A stretch of DNA of 22,364 nucleotides from DASXTB01 sp036505615 (lineage in GTDB: Bacteria > Acidobacteriota > UBA6911 > JACQSX01), in contig DASXTB010000142.1 in NCBI GenBank assembly GCA_036505615.1, forward strand, positions 1 to 22,364, given 5' to 3'. The position numbers and the translations under genes were made by a program. Within the stretch, counting starts at the first letter, position 1; each line of letters opens with the position of its first letter. The notes below the pieces were generated by a model. The model searched no databases, was not told where the DNA came from, and worked only from the letters and a program-made list of their open reading frames with translations. Shown piece after piece: positions 7,095-15,113 of this stretch.

Positions 7095-10000
7095 ATGAAT
7101 AAACTCCTACGCGTCCTGTTTTTCCCACTTCTTTTTGCAGCCCTGCTTGCACAAGTATTCGCGCAGAGCCGAGCGGCTGTTCCCGCTCAACTGGAGAAGA
7201 AGATCCTGCTGGAACAACTCAACCGCTCCTCTGAGGCTCGCTGGCAAATGGAATGGGATGAGGCGACCCACCGCGTGCGGCAATTGCGGTCTGGTCTTTC
7301 GCGCGCCGTCCGTGGGGATCGAATTGAGGCGGGCCGAAGTTTTATTCTCGAACAATCCGACCTTCTGGATCTTCCCGGGAGCATGGAGCTTGTTCTGGTT
7401 GATCAAAAGGAGAGCCTCATCGGGACGCACCTCCGGTTTGAACAGCGGCTGCAGGGAGTGCCTGTTTATGGCTCGCAGATCTCCGTGCATCTCGATTCGC
7501 GGCAGCGGGTGTTCTGGCTAAACAACCGGTCGGCATCGACCGACCGAATCGGCAACCGGTTGCAACTGACAGAGGAACAGGCTCGCGGGATCGTACTGGA
7601 AGATTTAAAACCGGATCTCCTGACGCTTCGAGGGCCGATCCAAACAGCACTTTACCTTGCCCAGGATGACAGTTTAGAGAATGCGTCCGGGAAAAACACC
7701 GGAAAGCAAGCGAGAACCGCGGTCCAGCCGGCCCAACCCACACTGCGCTACGCGTGGCGCGTCATTATTCCCGCCAGCTTCCCGCTCGGTTCGTGGAGTT
7801 ACTTGGTTGATGCCGAATCAGGGGCCGTGCTGGAAAAGACGGATCTTTTGTGGTTTGCGCGGGGACGGGTTTTCTTTCCCAACCCGATCGTGACTTTAAA
7901 GGATCCGACTCTGCGCGACCCGGAGGCCCGAGACACGGGGACAGCTCGAACTACTGCCGACGCAAATTGCAACACAACCGCCGTACCTTTGGCCGCCTAT
8001 CGCGAGGTTGAATTGCTCGGTCTCTCTTCCAGTGGAAGGCTGGATGGAGAATTTGTAACTACCGGCGCCTCACTCGTCTCTACGGACAGCCGCGCCAAAG
8101 GGAATCCAGATTTTTTGTTTGAGCGATGCGATTCACGTTTTAACGAGGTGAACGCTTACTACACCATTGATTCTGTCCAGCGCTACATCCAGCAGCTTGG
8201 TTTTCGAAACGTTAACAACCGCCCCGTTCCGATCAACGCAAACGGGTATATTTCCTTCGGAAGAACCCAGGACCAATCCTTCTATGATGGGGCGACTAGA
8301 GAGATCGTTTACGGCTTGGGTGGAATTCACGACGCCGAAGACGGCGAGATCATGGCCCATGAGTATGGCCACTCCATTCAGGATAATCAGGTCCCCGGAT
8401 TCGGAGCGGGCGGGGAAGCCAAGGCTTTGGGAGAGGGTTTCAGCGACCTGCTGGCTGCGTTGTTTTTTGTGCCCTATTCCGACGGCTTCCACGACGAGTT
8501 GGTGGGGGAATGGGACGCAACTTTTTACAACGGTTCCGTTCCGGTTCCGTTCCTGCGGCCGGTGGAAAGCGACAAAACCTTTGCCGACTTCAAACAAGGT
8601 GGCGACGAACACCGTAACGGCACCATCTGGGCCGCCAGTCTCTGGGACTTTTACAAGAGGCTCGGCGCCAACCCGCCGGCGCGCGACCTGGTGATTCAAT
8701 TGGTGCTGGAGAGCCAGTTCCTTTATCAACCGAATGAAGGTTTTGTGGAAGCAGCGGATGCGCTGGTGGCAACCGATCAAAAATTAACCGGAGGCGCCAA
8801 CCAGGCGCTGTTGAATCGGATTCTTACCCAGAGGAAGTTTTTCCGCATTGCGTCCAATCTTCCGGCCGCTCAGCTAAGCGAAGCCGAGCCGAACGACAAC
8901 CTTGTCTCAGCGCAGGCGCTCAACGGCAGCCAGTATGTCATCAGCGGTGAAATCAGCTCCAACACTGATGTCGATTATTACCGTTTTTCCGCGCGCGCCA
9001 ACCAGCTTTATGTGGTTGAAATTTACGCAAAACGACTGCCCAACCGCTCGACACTGGATTCCTTCCTCAGCATTCTGGATGCTAGCGGCAATCGAATTCC
9101 ATACGGCAATGGATTTCTCGAAAACGACGACATCGTCGACGGCGTCGTGCAGGACTCGCGAATCGTGTTCGCCAACAGCGCAGATCGTGAGCTGCTGATT
9201 CGTGTTTCCTCGTTTAAGGATCAAAGCGGCGCGGCAACTACAGGACCTTATATATTGGCTATTTATCCGACAGGCAATGCGCTGCATATCCCCCGCGTTT
9301 CCTCGGACGCCACAAACTTTACCGGAGTGGCTCTATCCAATTCAGGCTCCACGGATGCGATTGTCGGCCTGATCCTGCTGGATGATAACGGTCAGATTGT
9401 AAGTGCAGACAATCCGCGCCTGATCTCGCTTCCCGCCGGCAAGCAGATTGCTTTCCTGGATTCGGAGATGTTTGGATACACATCGCTTTCTTCGGGTTGG
9501 TTGGAAATACACAGCAGCTCTCCCGGCGTGAAGGGGTATTTCCTTTACGGGAATCCGAACTCGCTGCTGGGTGAAAGCGCTGCGGTTTCTTTGTCTACCG
9601 ATTCGGTTTTTCTGCTGGCCAGCGCAGGTTCGGCATCAGCAGGTTCGGCGTCATTTGGATCGGTTACTTCGGCTCAGGACACCGAGATCAATCTGATCAA
9701 TCCGAACGCGGCTGCGGCGACTGCAGAAATCACTGTTTACACGGCAGACGGTAAAAATGCGCTGGCTGCGCCCACGACGGTTACAGTGGCACCGTTCGGT
9801 CACTACCATAAACTGATCTCTGAATGGGTGGCAAACCCGCTTCAGTTCGGGCATGTTCGAGTTCGCAGCAGCCAGCCGATTGCGGGGTTTGAAGTCAACG
9901 GAGATCAGCGAAAGACCGGTCTTCGCCTGCGCGACGTGGCCGAAACGGCCGATCCGCTTTATGTTTTGCATTTTGTCGAGGCGCCTGTCTCAGACAGTGC

Positions 10001-10637
10001 GCGTTATTTCACCATCCTGAATTTGGTGAACCCAACTTCCCAGCCCCTCCAAGTGACCCTGTTTGCCCGAGACGATTCCGGTCAGGCTTTTCCGGACTTG
10101 AATGGCGCGCCGCTGATTGTTCCGCCGCTGGGTTCAGTGGAAGTGCCCGTAGCCCAGCTTTTTAACATCACCAATCTGGGTAAACCGTACATCGGCTATC
10201 TGGAAATCAGAGGATTTGGTCCCGGTCTTCTGGGCGCGGTCCGGATTGGCCGGACGGACACGCAATCGCTGGTTGCTATTCCTATTGAGAGCGCGCCCAA
10301 GAGCCGGATTGTTTTTTCGCAAGTCGCTCATGGAGACGCGGGGGGCCTTTCGTATTTGACCGGTATCGCGTTGCTAAATCCGTTAAACAACAGGCAGACG
10401 GCCTTCTATACGCTGAAAGTTTTTTCCAGCGACGGAACCTTGGTGGCCCAGTCCGGGAGCACAGGCGAACAGAGCCTGATCCATCCAGGAATGCGGCTGG
10501 TAAAGCTGCTTAACGAATTGATTTCAGATCTTAAGCCGATTCTGGGCGGCTACATCGTGGTGGAGAGCAACGTCCCGCTGTTCAGTTTTGAGCTGGTAGT
10601 CCTGCCCCAGAGCCTTACAGCGGTTCCGCCACAATGA
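7095..10637 (+). CDS. Secreted fungalysin-type (M36) metallopeptidase
   Basis: The protein is 1180 aa from the ATG at 7095. That start gives a clean signal peptide (MNKLLRVLFFPLLFAALLAQ..., cut near residue 24), although no clear Shine-Dalgarno is present. Residues about 60-190 resemble the FTP inhibitory propeptide (GTHLRFEQRLQGVPVYGSQI), with a PepSY-like segment after it. The catalytic domain has HEYGH (zinc ligands His422 and His426, Glu423 as base) and the third ligand Glu447 in GEGFSD. This pattern places it in M36 or the M4-like GluZincin group. Residues about 594-712 are a PPC (bacterial pre-peptidase C-terminal) domain, from EAEPNDN to SNTDVDYYRF. About 735-1180 is a run of beta-sandwich repeats with recurring LxNP motifs. 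Likely secreted protein degradation. Its stop overlaps the ABC ATPase start by 4 bp (ATGA). Confidence 0.9.
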   Translation: MNKLLRVLFFPLLFAALLAQVFAQSRAAVPAQLEKKILLEQLNRSSEARWQMEWDEATHRVRQLRSGLSRAVRGDRIEAGRSFILEQSDLLDLPGSMELVLVDQKESLIGTHLRFEQRLQGVPVYGSQISVHLDSRQRVFWLNNRSASTDRIGNRLQLTEEQARGIVLEDLKPDLLTLRGPIQTALYLAQDDSLENASGKNTGKQARTAVQPAQPTLRYAWRVIIPASFPLGSWSYLVDAESGAVLEKTDLLWFARGRVFFPNPIVTLKDPTLRDPEARDTGTARTTADANCNTTAVPLAAYREVELLGLSSSGRLDGEFVTTGASLVSTDSRAKGNPDFLFERCDSRFNEVNAYYTIDSVQRYIQQLGFRNVNNRPVPINANGYISFGRTQDQSFYDGATREIVYGLGGIHDAEDGEIMAHEYGHSIQDNQVPGFGAGGEAKALGEGFSDLLAALFFVPYSDGFHDELVGEWDATFYNGSVPVPFLRPVESDKTFADFKQGGDEHRNGTIWAASLWDFYKRLGANPPARDLVIQLVLESQFLYQPNEGFVEAADALVATDQKLTGGANQALLNRILTQRKFFRIASNLPAAQLSEAEPNDNLVSAQALNGSQYVISGEISSNTDVDYYRFSARANQLYVVEIYAKRLPNRSTLDSFLSILDASGNRIPYGNGFLENDDIVDGVVQDSRIVFANSADRELLIRVSSFKDQSGAATTGPYILAIYPTGNALHIPRVSSDATNFTGVALSNSGSTDAIVGLILLDDNGQIVSADNPRLISLPAGKQIAFLDSEMFGYTSLSSGWLEIHSSSPGVKGYFLYGNPNSLLGESAAVSLSTDSVFLLASAGSASAGSASFGSVTSAQDTEINLINPNAAAATAEITVYTADGKNALAAPTTVTVAPFGHYHKLISEWVANPLQFGHVRVRSSQPIAGFEVNGDQRKTGLRLRDVAETADPLYVLHFVEAPVSDSARYFTILNLVNPTSQPLQVTLFARDDSGQAFPDLNGAPLIVPPLGSVEVPVAQLFNITNLGKPYIGYLEIRGFGPGLLGAVRIGRTDTQSLVAIPIESAPKSRIVFSQVAHGDAGGLSYLTGIALLNPLNNRQTAFYTLKVFSSDGTLVAQSGSTGEQSLIHPGMRLVKLLNELISDLKPILGGYIVVESNVPLFSFELVVLPQSLTAVPPQ

Positions 10638-11794
10638 GCTCCATCGAACTGAAGAATGTCACCAAGTCGTACCGTGTGTATCAGGGGCGAGGAGGAATAC
10701 TTAAGGAACTACTGCTGCGGCGACGCTATCATCGACCGTTCTTTGCGCTCAAAGAGGTCTCTCTGTCGGTGGAGCGGGGAGTCACTTTCGGCGTCATCGG
10801 AGACAACGGCGCCGGTAAGAGCACTCTGCTCAAACTGATCACCGGGACTACCGTGCCGACCAGTGGATTTGTTCATGCGGCAGGTCGCATCGCCTCCTTA
10901 TTGGAACTGGGTATCGGTTTTCATCCCGAATTCACCGGAAGCGAAAATGTCCGGTTTACGGCAACTGTGATGGGTGTGCCCAGGGAAGAGGCGCAGCATC
11001 GAATGAGAGAAATTGTCGCGTTCTCCGAGCTTGATGAATTCATGGATCAGCCGGTGAAGACTTATTCCTCGGGAATGTACCTGCGCCTCGGTTTTGCCGT
11101 CGCCACTGCTTTTGATCCCGATGTGCTGGTTATTGACGAGGCCCTGGCTGTTGGGGATCAGAACTTCCAGAGAAAATGCATTGAACGAATCTACCAATTC
11201 AAGCAAGCGGGCAGGAATATCGTTTTCTGCTCTCACAACATGTATCAGGTGCGCCAGTTATGCGATCTGGCTCTCTGGCTGCATCGGGGGGAATGCCGCG
11301 CCATCGGCACAGCAGCCGAAGTGGTAGAAGAGTATTTGGATTTTCTGCGGGCCACCAAATCCCCCGGGACCGGGTCATCGACAACGCAGCAGGTGACTCA
11401 TGTCGAATCTGTGACTCTGACCGACACACTGGGGCGGCCTTGCAATCAATTCCGGACCGGGGAAGGGTTGCGTCTTACCGTGATGGCGCGGTTTCCCGAA
11501 GATTGCACGCCCAATCTCGGCATAGGAATTGTTCGGAACGATGGAACTATCTGTTACTGCACCAATACCCGCGAGGACCAATTCGCTATGAAGCCGGCAG
11601 GTGCCGGCGCCTATGTTGCCTCCTTTGAGCTTCCGCAGGTGGAACTGCTGTCGGGGCACTATTACTTCAGCGTTGCATTGACCGATGAGCGCATTCTCCA
11701 AGCGTATGAAATCCTTGAGTCAGCCTGCCCCTTTACTGTCCGGCACACGGGAAGCGAATACGGGCTTGTCAAGTTGACACACCGCTGGAGCTAG
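10634..11794 (+). CDS. Polysaccharide-type ABC transporter ATP-binding protein (Wzt/TagH-like)
   Basis: The 386-aa protein has a nucleotide-binding domain at about 1-245. Walker A is GDNGAGKST (56-64, Lys62), the signature is YSSGM (144-148) and Walker B ends IDE (Asp168-Glu169). The switch His is in CSHN. VGDQNFQRKC after Walker B is diagnostic of the O-antigen/teichoic-acid exporter ATPases. Residues about 250-386 are a Wzt_C-like beta-sandwich (GLRLTVMARFP, GIGIVRNDGT), which in characterised Wzt proteins recognises the glycan end. A Wzm-type permease would be the partner, but none is next to it. The start overlaps the peptidase stop (ATGA), so translational coupling is likely. Confidence 0.92.
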   Translation: MSSIELKNVTKSYRVYQGRGGILKELLLRRRYHRPFFALKEVSLSVERGVTFGVIGDNGAGKSTLLKLITGTTVPTSGFVHAAGRIASLLELGIGFHPEFTGSENVRFTATVMGVPREEAQHRMREIVAFSELDEFMDQPVKTYSSGMYLRLGFAVATAFDPDVLVIDEALAVGDQNFQRKCIERIYQFKQAGRNIVFCSHNMYQVRQLCDLALWLHRGECRAIGTAAEVVEEYLDFLRATKSPGTGSSTTQQVTHVESVTLTDTLGRPCNQFRTGEGLRLTVMARFPEDCTPNLGIGIVRNDGTICYCTNTREDQFAMKPAGAGAYVASFELPQVELLSGHYYFSVALTDERILQAYEILESACPFTVRHTGSEYGLVKLTHRWS

Positions 11795-11822
11795 CGTGAA
11801 TTATTCGCTCGCCACTGCATGC

Positions 11823-11977
11823 ACCCACGGAGCCGCGACCGGAAGGGCGCGGCGCGGCAATTTAAGTTATCCGCACAAATCCCATAACTAAAAATATCTA
11901 GCCGGCTTGAGCAAGGCGGGGTTGCCGAAACCGGCCATGCCGGCGCGCCGCCCCCTTCCGGCCGCGGCTCTGTGGCT
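11823..11977. repeat. ~150-bp imperfect palindrome, copy 2
   Basis: This is the second copy of the element at 6771-6920. It has the left arm CCACGGAGCCGCGACC with GGAAGGGCGCGGCGCGGC, a TTAAGTTATC core, and the right arm GGCGCGCCGCCCCCTTCC with GGCCGCGGCTCTGTGGCT. The two copies agree at their ends and differ in the centre. It lies 28 bases after the Wzt-like stop, so it could also act as a transcriptional roadblock. Together the copies bracket the M36-Wzt pair. Confidence 0.75.
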
Positions 11978-12015
11978 GGGAATCCACCGCGGGTGCTCCG
12001 AGAAAATTCGCGCAA

Positions 12016-12123
12016 TTAAAGTTTTCGCAGCGGTGAAGGAAACCACGCCGACAGCGAATATTGGCCTGCGCCGGTCAGAAGAAGCGCCGCTGCGACGAGC
12101 AGTTGTGTCAGAGCGTATTCCAC
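12016..12123 (-). pseudogene. C-terminal remnant of a DoxX-like membrane protein
   Basis: The minus frame ending at the TAA at 12018-12016 reads VEYALTQLLVAAALLLTGAG and then QYSLSAWF. This is a single hydrophobic helix followed by the G-x-G-x-Y-S-L-[DS]-A-W signature that ends DoxX-family proteins. The frame runs upstream into the SUMF1-like gene in another phase, with no start or earlier helices. I read it as the last quarter of a DoxX gene left by a rearrangement whose breakpoint is near 12124-12130. It is immediately downstream of the SUMF1-like stop. Confidence 0.5.
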
Positions 12124-12130
12124 TCCGCTC

Positions 12131-12877
12131 TTAGACGTCGCGAGCCACGCGGAAGCCGTAGTCAGCGTATGCGAGGACCGGCGGGATGCTGGAGCGCGAA
12201 GAGCAGCCGCTTGCCTTGACATGATGCCGCCACGACCCACCTCGAGAAGCGCGCCGCTGGCCGGTTGCTGGCCCGCGCGGGTTGCGCTCGGGCGATACGG
12301 CGTAGTAGGCCTTCTGGAACCAATCGGCGCACCACTCGTGGACGTTCTCGCACAGATCGTAGATGCCGAATCCATTCGGTGCGCCAAGGCCGACGGGAAG
12401 CGGACCTTTCACCAGACCACCCCAACGCTCGATGTATTCCGGCCGCGACTGAGGCGGCTCGTTTCCCCACGGATAAAGAATGCCTTCGCGCCCTCCCCGC
12501 GCCGCACGTTCCCACTCGGCTTCGGTCGGCAGACGATAATGCCATCCAGTAGCTCTGCTGAGCCACTGGCAGTACTTCACGGCTTCAAACCAGCTCACGG
12601 CGGTCACGGGCTGGTCCGGATGATCGAAATCCGGCTGATTCCAATTGAGCGGCTCGGGGTGGCCCGTTGCTTGGAGGAAGAGCGCCCATTCGCGGTTCCG
12701 CACCTGGAAAGCCGCCATCTCAAACGCATCGACCCATACCCGGTGCACCGGTCTCTCTTCATCTCGTCCCACATCGCAACCCATCAGGAAATAACCCTCC
12801 GGGACGAGGGCATAATCCCCTCCTGGAATCTTGCTTGCATCGCTCGGCTTCGATTCCTCAGTTGTGCGCTCCGCCAT
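12131..12877 (-). CDS. SUMF1/FGE-fold protein (formylglycine-generating enzyme family)
   Basis: The 248-aa protein is a single FGE-sulfatase domain. Its segments in order are GGDYALVPEGYFLMG, RPVHRVWVDAFEM, DQPVTAVSWFEAVKYCQWLS, YRLPTEAEWERAARGG, YPWGN, the metal-site region LCENVHEWCADW, RASRGGSW and YGFRVAR. The family includes sulfatase-activating oxidases, EgtB-like enzymes and many proteins of unknown role. In true formylglycine-generating enzymes two cysteines follow RGGS. Here the first is replaced by His (RGGSWRHH) and the only Cys lies out of register, so classic formylglycine formation is unlikely. No signal peptide, and no sulfatase is nearby. No strong Shine-Dalgarno precedes the ATG. 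Confidence 0.85.
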   Translation of the reverse strand: MAERTTEESKPSDASKIPGGDYALVPEGYFLMGCDVGRDEERPVHRVWVDAFEMAAFQVRNREWALFLQATGHPEPLNWNQPDFDHPDQPVTAVSWFEAVKYCQWLSRATGWHYRLPTEAEWERAARGGREGILYPWGNEPPQSRPEYIERWGGLVKGPLPVGLGAPNGFGIYDLCENVHEWCADWFQKAYYAVSPERNPRGPATGQRRASRGGSWRHHVKASGCSSRSSIPPVLAYADYGFRVARDV

Positions 12878-12933
12878 GTCGTCGTTTTATCTTTCGGGCT
12901 TCCTTAAGGCAAGCGCATTCTATAACTTTCGAC

Positions 12934-13068
12934 TCAGTAAACATCCAGATCCCGCCCAACCACCACTTTGCCCGGGTAACGGGATTGCAGCTCTTTGAGC
13001 AATTCTTCAGGCGGTGACGCGGTGGGGTTGATGGACGGGCGCAGAACAATCGAGGCGTGATACAGACA
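12934..13068 (-). pseudogene. Unidentified C-terminal coding fragment
   Basis: Directly after the brnA stop, in the same frame, an open stretch of 44 codons ends at TGA 12936-12934. It includes LYHASIVLRPSINPTASPPE and LLKELQSRYPGKVVVGRDL. It lacks a start codon, and its amino-acid composition looks like genuine coding sequence. I do not recognise the family. It may be the tail of a gene joined here by deletion, or a read-through extension. Weak evidence. Confidence 0.3.
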
Positions 13069-13320
13069 TTATGAAGCTCTCTTGAAGAACCGGTCCAAAT
13101 CGATTGACTTCCGATCTACCAGCTCTCCATGAACGTAGCGATGGAGAACACTACCAATCAGTGTCTGATATGGAATCCCAAGACGCTCCGCCTCGGTTCG
13201 CAGATCCGCGAGCACTGATCCGTCCAACCGGATGCTGATTGGGATCTTGCCGGCATCCCGATCTGTCTTCACTTTTCCCGGGCGTTTCCTGAGTTTTCCA
13301 AGGTCATATTCCTTTTTCAT
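13069..13320 (-). CDS. brnA: BrnA-like RHH/CopG antitoxin
   Basis: The 83-aa protein has a basic N-terminus (KLRKRPGKVKTDRDAGKI) followed by the ribbon IPISIRLDGSVLADLRTEA and two helices (LGIPYQTLIGSVLHRYVHGE). This is the ribbon-helix-helix layout of BrnA-family antitoxins. These bind their own promoter and neutralise the BrnT ribonuclease. Its ATG lies inside the end of the brnT frame (17-bp overlap at 13304-13320), the classic brnT-brnA arrangement. Because brnT is frame-broken, this may be an orphan antitoxin that still acts as a repressor. Confidence 0.75.
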   Translation of the reverse strand: MKKEYDLGKLRKRPGKVKTDRDAGKIPISIRLDGSVLADLRTEAERLGIPYQTLIGSVLHRYVHGELVDRKSIDLDRFFKRAS

Positions 13321-13586
13321 AGTCTCTCACCTCTCGTGTGGTCGCTTTTCGCGCGGAGATAATGCGAATGATTGATGCGTCCGCTCGCTCGCAGAAGACG
13401 ATGAGGAGAATTCTGCTTTTCGCCGAATGCCCGATTCGAATAAATCGGCTATCATCAGCGCTGTGTTCCGGATCGAAGAACTCAACTGACTTCGAGTCAA
13501 GCCAAAACGGTCTGGGCCTCTTCGAACCAAATTCCATGTTTTTTGAAGTTGGAGCGGTTCTTCTCGTCGTCCCACTCAAATTCCAC
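13304..13586 (-). pseudogene. brnT: Frameshifted BrnT-like toxin gene
   Basis: The 5' part, from GTG at 13586, reads VEFEWDDEKNRSNFKKHGIW and FEEAQTVLA, the typical BrnT start, then meets TGA at 13499-13497. In the frame one base away the rest of the toxin continues: FFDPEHSADDSRFIRIGHSA, RILLIVFCER, RIISARKATTREVRDYEKG. Both halves match the family in order with almost nothing missing, so a single-base indel near 13497-13510 broke the gene. Assembly error is possible. Intact BrnT is a roughly 90-aa RelE-fold ribonuclease of a type II toxin-antitoxin system. Confidence 0.75.
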
Positions 13587-13592
13587 GGTACA

Positions 13593-13621
13593 AAAGTATT
13601 CTATCGTATATACAGTGTCAA
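13593..13621 (-). promoter_or_regulatory. brnTA promoter with palindromic operator-like core
   Basis: On the minus strand a perfect -35 TTGACA (13621-13616) is followed 17 bp later by a weak -10 TACTTT (13598-13593). The spacer holds the palindrome GTATATAC (13606-13613). An operator inside the promoter fits the known autoregulation of brnTA operons by BrnA. Assignment to BrnA here is inference. Confidence 0.45.
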
Positions 13622-13733
13622 CCGCAACACCTGGTGCTACCGTCCTTCATCAGAGATCGCTTGCCTTCTCGACGGAAGGCTACTTCACGCCGGACCGTGT
13701 CAGTGAATAAAACCTTTGTCAATGTTTTGAAGC

Positions 13734-13771
13734 GCTTAGAGTATCCGGCGGTGCTTAGACTATCCGGCGGT
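13734..13771. repeat. Two 19-bp tandem repeats, possible IS end
   Basis: GCTTAGAGTATCCGGCGGT and GCTTAGACTATCCGGCGGT are adjacent and differ at one base, followed by GACA. Read on the minus strand the block starts TGTCACCGCCGGATAGTC. Repeated internal terminal motifs after a TGT start resemble ends of IS21-family elements. No transposase gene is nearby, so at most this is a relic end. Confidence 0.45.
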
Positions 13772-13854
13772 GACAGACATTAATCCCGGCTTCGACCTGG
13801 CCTACAGTGCCGCACACCCGTTATGCTGACCGGAGAGCAGCCTGAAAGCGCGCT

Positions 13855-14616
13855 ATGGACGAGCACATCTTGACGCTGATCTGCGACCCTGAAACACACG
13901 AGGCGTTAGAATTCCATCCGGAAGCTTTGGTCAATGTGCGGTCCGGCAGGCGGTACCTTATCCGTGAGGGCATCCCGGATTTCATCGACATAGTCTCGGG
14001 TCGAAACAAGAAGTACCAGGAGTTATACGACCACATTGCGTGGCTGTACGATCCGGCGGAAAATCTTTATCGTTGGTTCAAGCGCAGACACGATTTCCGA
14101 AGAGATTACATCGACGAACTGGAAGTCCCTTCCGGCGCGCGCGTTCTCGAAGTTTCTGTTGGCACAGGTGCAAACCTTCCCTATTTTTCCTCCGGCGTTG
14201 AGTTCTTCGGTCTCGATCTCTCCTGGGGAATGCTCCGGCGATGTCGCAAGAATCTCCATAAATGGAACCGGACCGCGGAACTGTTTCGCGGCGAGGGAGA
14301 ACGTCTCCCGTTCCATGCGAACATTTTCGACGTCGTGTTCCATGTCGGAGGCATCAATTTCTTCAACGACAAGGCGCGGGCGATTCAGGAGATGATCCGA
14401 GTGGCAAAGCCCGGCACAAAGATCGTCATCGTGGACGAAACCGAAAAAGTGGTGAAACAGCTCTACGAGAGAATACCTCTGTTGAATAAGTACTTCCGAA
14501 AGCGCATCGAAGCAGTGGCCGATCCCAGACACTTGGTGCCCGGCAATATGCGTGAAGTGAAATGCAAGGAGTTCGCCGGCGGCCGATTGTATTGTGTGAC
14601 GTTCCGCAAGCCCTGA
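13855..14616 (+). CDS. Class I SAM-dependent methyltransferase with Trm112-like N-terminus
   Basis: In this 253-aa protein, residues about 7-46 look like a Trm112/UPF0434-type segment (LTLICDPETHEALEF to YLIREGIPDFI), with only one Cys left. About 58-250 is a Methyltransf_11-type Rossmann domain. Motif I is VLEVSVGTGANLPYF (97-111), with an unusual Ser for the usual Gly at position 101. The acidic residue Asp121 in FFGLDLS would hold the SAM ribose. GEGERLPF is motif II-like. The layout matches UbiE/MenG-type small-molecule methyltransferases, and the substrate is unknown. No operon partner is evident, and the neighbouring DNA consists of repeats and remnants. Confidence 0.85.
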   Translation: MDEHILTLICDPETHEALEFHPEALVNVRSGRRYLIREGIPDFIDIVSGRNKKYQELYDHIAWLYDPAENLYRWFKRRHDFRRDYIDELEVPSGARVLEVSVGTGANLPYFSSGVEFFGLDLSWGMLRRCRKNLHKWNRTAELFRGEGERLPFHANIFDVVFHVGGINFFNDKARAIQEMIRVAKPGTKIVIVDETEKVVKQLYERIPLLNKYFRKRIEAVADPRHLVPGNMREVKCKEFAGGRLYCVTFRKP

Positions 14617-14742
14617 GACGCTCGGCTCGCGCTTATTGTTTAATCTACGAAAATCCGCAGCTACAGTCCGGCCAAAAACAGCACTCCATTGGAGAAGAAT
14701 CCAATCACGGCAGGCCTTTACGCATCACGCTAGTGACAGGCA

Positions 14743-14865
14743 ATGATAGGCAGCAATGTGATCCTAGACTACGACAGCGAAGGAAATCTTGTGTCTTTCG
14801 AAGTCATGGATGCATCTAAAAAAGTCACGGATGCCAAGAAAGTGGAGTTTCAGGCGGTGCCCTGA
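14743..14865 (+). pseudogene. DUF2283-like C-terminal remnant
   Basis: The 40-codon frame reads MIGSNVILDYDSEGNLVSFE and VMDASKKVTDAKKVEFQAV. NVxLDYDxEGNLVxxEVxDASK is the C-terminal half of DUF2283 proteins, which are normally about 65-75 aa and start with a YDxxxDxLYI strand. That strand is absent upstream, where an in-frame TGA lies two codons before the ATG. No Shine-Dalgarno is present. DUF2283 genes often neighbour DUF4258 genes in putative toxin-antitoxin-like pairs, but no partner remains here. Confidence 0.55.
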
Positions 14866-14878
14866 AGCCAATTTGGGC

Positions 14879-14904
14879 AGGAGGACCGCTGAGGAGGACC
14901 GCTG
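14879..14904. repeat. Tandem 13-bp duplication
   Basis: AGGAGGACCGCTG occurs twice in direct succession just after the DUF2283-like remnant, immediately before an ATG at 14905. It is probably a small slippage duplication. The stretch 14866-15113 otherwise holds only a short doubtful ORF. Confidence 0.6.
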
Positions 14905-15113
14905 ATGCCTCTCACCAAGAGCGCATTTAAGTGGCCGACAGATTTGAGATTTAATGTGAAGCAGTACCGTTTTCATCACTTTGGTTCAGCCTGGAAATTG
15001 GGCTTCCCGCTTCCACCTAAAGCGCTCTCTACCCAGAGCGCTCTCCCGCGATACCGCTCTCGACGAGTATTATCAATGCATCTAAAACAATCCCGCTGAC
15101 GTGTAATGGGTGT

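Noticed and set aside
14905..15099. 64-codon ORF with AGGAGG eight bases upstream of its ATG
   Set aside because: The AGGAGG belongs to a tandem 13-bp duplication, the protein (MPLTKSAFKW...) has no recognisable motif and the region contains other gene debris.
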